A stretch of DNA of 64,000 nt from Punica granatum. Its lineage: Eukaryota; Streptophyta; Magnoliopsida; Myrtales; Lythraceae. The notes beneath the pieces are model-generated. The model was given only the letters and a program-made list of their open reading frames with translations, was not told where the DNA came from and did no database searches. Position numbers and translations under genes: made by a program. Positions 59,738 through 64,000 of the stretch are shown here, piece after piece. Position 1 is the stretch's first letter; each line of letters begins with the position of its first letter. The stretch spans positions 10,974,001 to 11,038,000 of the forward strand of contig NC_045130.1 of the NCBI RefSeq assembly GCF_007655135.1. Reading direction: 5' to 3'.

Positions 59738-59942
59738 CTTGCTTGCCACCATTGAGGGGCCTCATCTATCAGCCTGTTCCCTCTCTTGCTCTTCAATCTC
59801 TTGCTTGAGGTAAACCTTCTGGGTCTTTGTCCTTGTCCTGAGAGAGCGATCAAGAAAGAAGATCAAGATCATACAGCCCGCCATGGCTGATCGGTTCTAA
59901 ACGAGTGGGAAGACCCACGAAAACCAACTCCCTTGATCATCA
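58350..59942. other. intergenic and DUF1639 promoter/leader
   Basis: No supportable gene at 58350-59500. 59500-59942 is probably promoter and 5' leader of the DUF1639 gene, with a (CT)n tract at 59707-59732. Confidence 0.55.
59707..59732. repeat. (CT)n tract in presumed 5' leader
   Basis: About 13 CT units, 210 bases upstream of the DUF1639 start codon. Confidence 0.9.
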
Positions 59943-60767
59943 ATGGTGTTTCAATCAATCTCAGAGTCCGAGCCTCCTGCTAGGACCGTTCAGTCCGTTC
60001 CTATGGCCTCGATCGTCTCTGCCAAGTCTCATCAGCCCCTGCACAACTTCTCCCTCACCGACCTCAAGTGGTCCCAAGCCCACCACCGCTTTTGTCGCCA
60101 GCCGGCTGAGTCCGGGCACCACTCCCCCCCCTGTGATTCTGCCTCCCAGGTCCTCAACTGTGCCCCTTCCAGTTCATCCCGGAATGCGGTTGAGGCTCGG
60201 GATGTGAAAGTCAAGGACGACCCGGCCGTGATTGTGGGGAACGGAAGATCGTCGAAGATCCTTCTCCGGTTTCGCGCGAGGGAGAAGCCGAGACAATCTG
60301 CTGCTGAGGCGGAGGCGGAGGAGGAGGCGGAGGAGGAGGAGGCTGCAGTGGCTCTGGGGAAAGCCCTGGCCGGCCCAGCGGAACCCGAGGGACTGACGTC
60401 GAAGGTGTGGAATCTGAGGCCGAGGAAGCAGATAACTAAGAAGTCCAGCACGAGCCAAATCACTGCGCCGGAGATGATCGGCGGCCTGGTGGAGGTAGCC
60501 CGGGTGAGGACTGGGGGAGCAGAGGTTGAGACGGCGGGTGCGGAGGAGAGGAAGTTGAAGGTCATCGTCCCTCTGACGAAGGAGGAGATCCAGGCGGACT
60601 TTCTCGCCATGACTGGGTCGAGGCCCCCGAGGAGGCCGAAGAAACGGCCGAGGACTGTCCAGCGAGCGCTCGACTACGTCTTCCCGGGGCTGTGGCTGTC
60701 CACCATCACCCCCGACTCTTACAAGGTTGTCGACAAACCTCCAAAGGTACTGATTTTGAAGCCTTAA
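59943..60767 (+). CDS. DUF1639 family protein
   Basis: 274-residue plant-specific protein of unknown function. The start MVFQSISESEPPARTV is the first ATG of a long open frame. The N-terminal half is Ser/Pro-rich; a run of Glu and Ala (about residues 120-136) follows; KVWNLRPRKQITKK is the first conserved block. The C-terminal DUF1639 signature is KLKVIVPLTKEEIQADFLAM, then TGSRPPRRPKKRPRTVQ (basic, possible nuclear signal) and FPGLWLSTITPDSYKV. The end is uncertain: a donor AAG|GTACTG at about 60747 and acceptor TTGCAG|GGTTAA at 61187 would replace the last residues with Gly and stop, giving about 269 residues. Either way the domain is complete. Confidence 0.88.
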   Translation: MVFQSISESEPPARTVQSVPMASIVSAKSHQPLHNFSLTDLKWSQAHHRFCRQPAESGHHSPPCDSASQVLNCAPSSSSRNAVEARDVKVKDDPAVIVGNGRSSKILLRFRAREKPRQSAAEAEAEEEAEEEEAAVALGKALAGPAEPEGLTSKVWNLRPRKQITKKSSTSQITAPEMIGGLVEVARVRTGGAEVETAGAEERKLKVIVPLTKEEIQADFLAMTGSRPPRRPKKRPRTVQRALDYVFPGLWLSTITPDSYKVVDKPPKVLILKP

Positions 60768-62552
60768 TCGATTCTTTCATGAATAGGTCGCTTTAATTTT
60801 TCCGGCCACCAAAAAAAAAAAAAAAGCAGTTTCCTTCTTGAATTGGAATTATTTTTCCATTAAAACTTGAGGATCAGTTTTAATGACCCATAATATTTTT
60901 TTTTGTTTAAAACAAACTTTAATTAAAAATTTACAGTCTTTCAAGGGGGGTAAAAAAAAAAAAGGGATATTGTCTTCCGGTCTTTGCTCTGTTTCTTACC
61001 GACGGAACAGTGTATAAAGGTTAGGAGGACATTGGAGAACTTCAGAAGAGGCGTGTAAACTATATATTGATTCGATAACTTTGTGCAGTTAAGATCTTTA
61101 TGCGCGAGTGTGCCGAAGATCTCAATCTGATAAATTGGACTGGAATCAAAGCCGACGATGGAAATTGAATGGTTGCTTTGCTTGCAGGGTTAAAAGATCG
61201 AATGTCGTAGTGTAATGGTATCTTCCGGGGAATTCTGTTGCGTCTTTCGACGCCTAAAGCCGACTCCGCCGGAACTTTTGTGAATATGGGAAGGAAGGAA
61301 GGTAGGAAGGAAGAGGAGATTGCCTGCCAATGTACAGATGAGATCGAGAATTAGGTTTAGATTAGATTAGATTGGAATTGGAATTGGAATTGGAATCCTG
61401 TCGATCAGATTTCTTATTTCTGCCAGCCTTTCTTTTTATTTTATTTTCTCTTCTCTTTTTTTTTTTTTTAATTTTAAATTGGCAGTGAAAAGAGAGACGA
61501 AAGTCAATTGGTAAAGGCGCAGTAGAAATTGGGTGCTGGGCTTGTTAGTTATTTCTGCATTTATTTGCTCGCTCATGTTCTCATCCCATAAATGCATGCA
61601 ATTTCCTCCCCGGGTTTGTTTTATTGCAGGGAAAAAATATATATATATATATATATATATTGAAACAAACAACGCGTCATGTAATTTTCCTTTTATATAA
61701 AAGATTAGTAACCTATTGAGGAATTGAGAGATAATAATCCATCTCAACGAAGCCATTCGTTTCGGCTATTTCTAAATTTCGTCGAAAGGTTTATGTCTCA
61801 TGAGACAACCCTTAGCCTCGAGCTCGAAGTATGGATTTCTAAAAGCGCATATGAAGAGTTCGCCCCAAGATAATCTTCAATGATAGAATTTATGTCCTAC
61901 AAGGAGCCTGTGCCCTTTCACCCAAGATAATTTTCAATGATAAGATTCACAGGAGGAAAAAGTTTTCATGTGAAGATAGAATTTTCAATATTCTAATAAA
62001 CCAAATAATTTCAAAGAAATAAATATATTTTCTATAGGATTTTACCATCTAATTTGGAAATTTCAATCCTCGACTTTCCCTCTTAACGCTGCATCCTTCC
62101 TTTCCATCGATATCACGAGAATCTTTAATTTCTTCTGTCTATATATCTATTTTCGGAATGCCTGCTTAATTAGGTTTAGTAATTTTTCAATAAAAAAAAG
62201 ACCAAGTGGAAAGAATATATTTTCGTATTTCAATTGGAGAAATTAAAATAAGGATGACGCCAAATTTTTTTTTTGTTTACGGATTGTTTAGATTTGGTCA
62301 ATGATCGAAGATGCTACGTTTTATTACACCTGTCCTTGAAGACGTCACAAGTCATTCATCCTTCGTCCCCAGCAAGCATTGTCGTCTATATCTTTTTTGA
62401 AAATAGAACCCTCTTGATTCCATAATTAGACGATCTCTGAGACTTGCAATTGGCCTTCGAGACGGGTGGTAGAATTATTCCCAGTGCAGCGAAAACTTAT
62501 TCAATTTTTCGTAAAAAAAAAAGAAAAGTCTATCTCTTTCGATTTCTCACTA
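60768..62552. other. 3' region of DUF1639 gene and intergenic DNA
   Basis: May contain the last intron and 3' UTR (acceptor near 61187). Otherwise A/T runs and the (AT)n microsatellite at 61637-61660. A short direct repeat CCAAGATAAT plus TTCAATGATA occurs near 61866 and 61924. No gene seen. Confidence 0.5.
61637..61660. repeat. (AT)n microsatellite
   Basis: About 12 AT units. Confidence 0.93.
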
Positions 62553-63056
62553 TCCAATTTTCATTGGACTTATATGAACTTGAACCCATTTATACTTAAA
62601 ATTTCAAACTGATAAGTGATGATATATAAATCTCGTATAAACCCATACTTGTTCTTTTATTTTTTCAATGTGTGTTTAATTCCCCACACCTGTCATCATG
62701 TGTAACATATAATCTATTTTTGTCTATATGTTGTTACATGCCCTTAAACACCAGTTCTCAACAATTGAATTCGAGTCGGGTTCATCTTCCGTGCTCGGGC
62801 AATGTGGCACTAACACGAGGCACATTCTTGACTGCATTCGGACATATTGGGTCTAGCGTGGTGTAGGTAAGTACACGCACGTGAGCGCGCATAGGTATAA
62901 CATGACTCTGATACCATATTAAATTTCCATTAAGCTTATATGGACTTTGACCAATTTCCACTTAAAGGTTCAAATTGATAAGTGGTGATGTACACACCTC
63001 ATATAAATCCATGATTGTTCTTTTATATTTTCAATGTGGAATTTTAATTTCCAACA
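62553..63056 (-). mobile_element. TRIM-like miniature LTR retroelement
   Basis: About 500 bases, read on the minus strand. LTR-like repeat 1 spans 63056-62919, starting TGTTGGAAATTAAAA; repeat 2 spans about 62688-62553, starting TGTGGGGAATTAAA. Both share AAAGAACAA, CACTTATCA, TTTGAA, TTTAAGT and TTCATATAAG or CCATATAAG. Directly after repeat 1 is TGGTATCAGAG (62916-62906), the tRNA-Met primer-binding site. Before repeat 2 is a purine-rich GGTGTGGGG. The interior of about 230 bases encodes nothing. Short LTRs, PBS, PPT and no genes define a TRIM. A possible imperfect 5-bp target duplication is CTCAC/ATCAC. Confidence 0.75.
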
Positions 63057-63639
63057 ATCACGAACGATAACCTATTAAATATTTTCAGTTTAAGTATTTA
63101 ATATTTCAATTTAAGTGTTTAATATTTTTACAACTTATACTTAATACAAATATTTATCATTTTCACATTCAATTCAAATGTTTAATACTTTGTACATTCT
63201 ATTACAAATTTTTAAAAATTACTTTATATATATAGAAAAGGAGAAGTTCGATCGTGTGTTTTCACATTTCGGTGTTTTCGCATTTGTGCTTTTTCGGACC
63301 AAATTTTATTCCATATGTAATTTCTGCGGAAAAAAAAAACTCCTTTCCACAATTTGAGTTCTGAATTATGCCCTTTCATTTTCCAGTTCCAAATTTGAGA
63401 CCCTTAGCCAGAAACTTCTTCTCTTTCTATCGCACACGTTCATATCCCGACATATTTTTCCTTATAACGCCCAAATGTTCCAAACATGCTTCCCGCTTTA
63501 TCAAGTGTGGGCACTCGCCAGTTCCAACTGTGCTCTCCTCTCTCCCAGCCTCCGCCCTCACTGACGGTTCCACCCCCTACAGTACTCTTTTTTCTTCCTT
63601 CTGCGATTTCTCTCTGTCGATTGAGAATGTTTTCATGTT
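63057..63639. other. intergenic, no gene seen
   Basis: AT-rich, then a more balanced stretch from 63360 with open but domain-free frames leading into the gag relic. Confidence 0.5.
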
Positions 63640-63779
63640 GCCACAAGGCTCCGCTAGAGATTGCAACACTCACAGGCAAGAGGACTGATGGCGGTGGCAT
63701 ATTAGCTTGCGACAATTGTGGGAGAGACTGCCATATGAGGGCTAGATGTTGGCGAATTGTCAATTATCCACAGACATGA
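63640..63779 (+). pseudogene. retrotransposon gag zinc-knuckle relic
   Basis: Frame ending at 63779 reads KRTDGGGILACDNCGRDCHM then RARCWRIVNYP. The spacing CX2CX4HX4C is a retroviral-type zinc knuckle and the following CW..YP is common in Copia-type gag proteins. No protease or integrase follows within the window, so this is a fragment or its continuation is decayed. Confidence 0.55.
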
Positions 63780-64000
63780 AAGCAAAAAAGAAGGTGTTGG
63801 ACCCTTGATTATATTTGTCACGACAATAAGAGAGAAAAGTTCAAAAACAAGATCTGAGACTGAGAGTTTCTGGTGAAGACAAAATATGTCTTTCTGTATT
63901 CTGTTTTTCGGATCTGTACATTTCGCCACAGGTTATATGAGTATATATAAACTCAACCTTAGCAGTGAAGCAATGAGAAAGCAACACCAAAAGTCAATAC

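Noticed and set aside
60032..60610. 192-codon minus-strand ORF
   Set aside because: Antisense shadow of the DUF1639 gene, caused by high GC and few stops.

Overview
The window looks like nuclear DNA of a flowering plant, most likely a woody eudicot. Genes are split by many GT-AG introns, intergenic DNA is AT-rich, (CT)n/(GA)n tracts sit in leaders and introns, and there are Copia, LINE, SINE, TRIM-like and MITE insertions. The protein-coding genes all belong to plant or general eukaryotic families. I found no bacterial features, CRISPR array or rRNA. The species cannot be fixed from the sequence alone.

Layout. 0-2 kb: AT-rich, no gene. 2-10.6 kb: a decayed AP2/ERF gene, then a two-gene unit (a 168-residue protein of unknown function plus a PTPMT-type phosphatase) present twice in tandem; the first copy keeps only the unknown gene, the second keeps only the phosphatase, and an F-box/kelch relic lies between. 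12.2-14.4 kb: a DUF4408/DUF761 protein. 17-21 kb: PIGB, a GPI-anchor mannosyltransferase with nine exons. 21-26 kb: AT-rich, no gene. 26.5-27.2 kb: BUD31 (spliceosome). 27.7-28.8 kb: a LINE relic split by a SINE. 29.6-31.1 kb: an mTERF pseudogene. 31.4-33.1 kb: ARPC5 (Arp2/3 complex). 34.2-36.0 kb: P5CR (proline synthesis), with a palindromic MITE just upstream. 38.6-39.7 kb: DUO1, the male-germline MYB. 41.0-41.2 kb: an orphan ARPC5 exon. 41.9-45.0 kb: a three-KH-domain RNA-binding protein. 45.8-47.95 kb: a degenerate repeat array. 48.0-49.7 kb: an intact intronless mTERF18/SHOT1-type gene. 51.2-56.6 kb: a complete but disabled Copia retrotransposon with 5-bp target duplication. 57.6-58.3 kb: a LINE RNase H relic. 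59.9-60.8 kb: a DUF1639 protein. 62.5-63.1 kb: a TRIM-like mini-retroelement. 63.6-63.8 kb: a gag zinc-knuckle relic.

The genes are independent housekeeping or regulatory genes, not an operon or pathway. What connects parts of the window is duplication history: two separate local duplications (tandem at 3-10.6 kb; inverted, ARPC5 plus mTERF, at 29.6-33 versus 41-49.7 kb) each appear resolved by reciprocal gene loss. I found no convincing undescribed biochemical system. The most unusual items are these reciprocal-loss blocks, the palindromic MITE in the P5CR promoter whose two strands encode nearly the same ORF, the degenerate repeat array upstream of the mTERF gene, and the TRIM-like element. 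Exon boundaries were set by hand from splice signals, reading-frame continuity and recalled family sequences; no database was searched.
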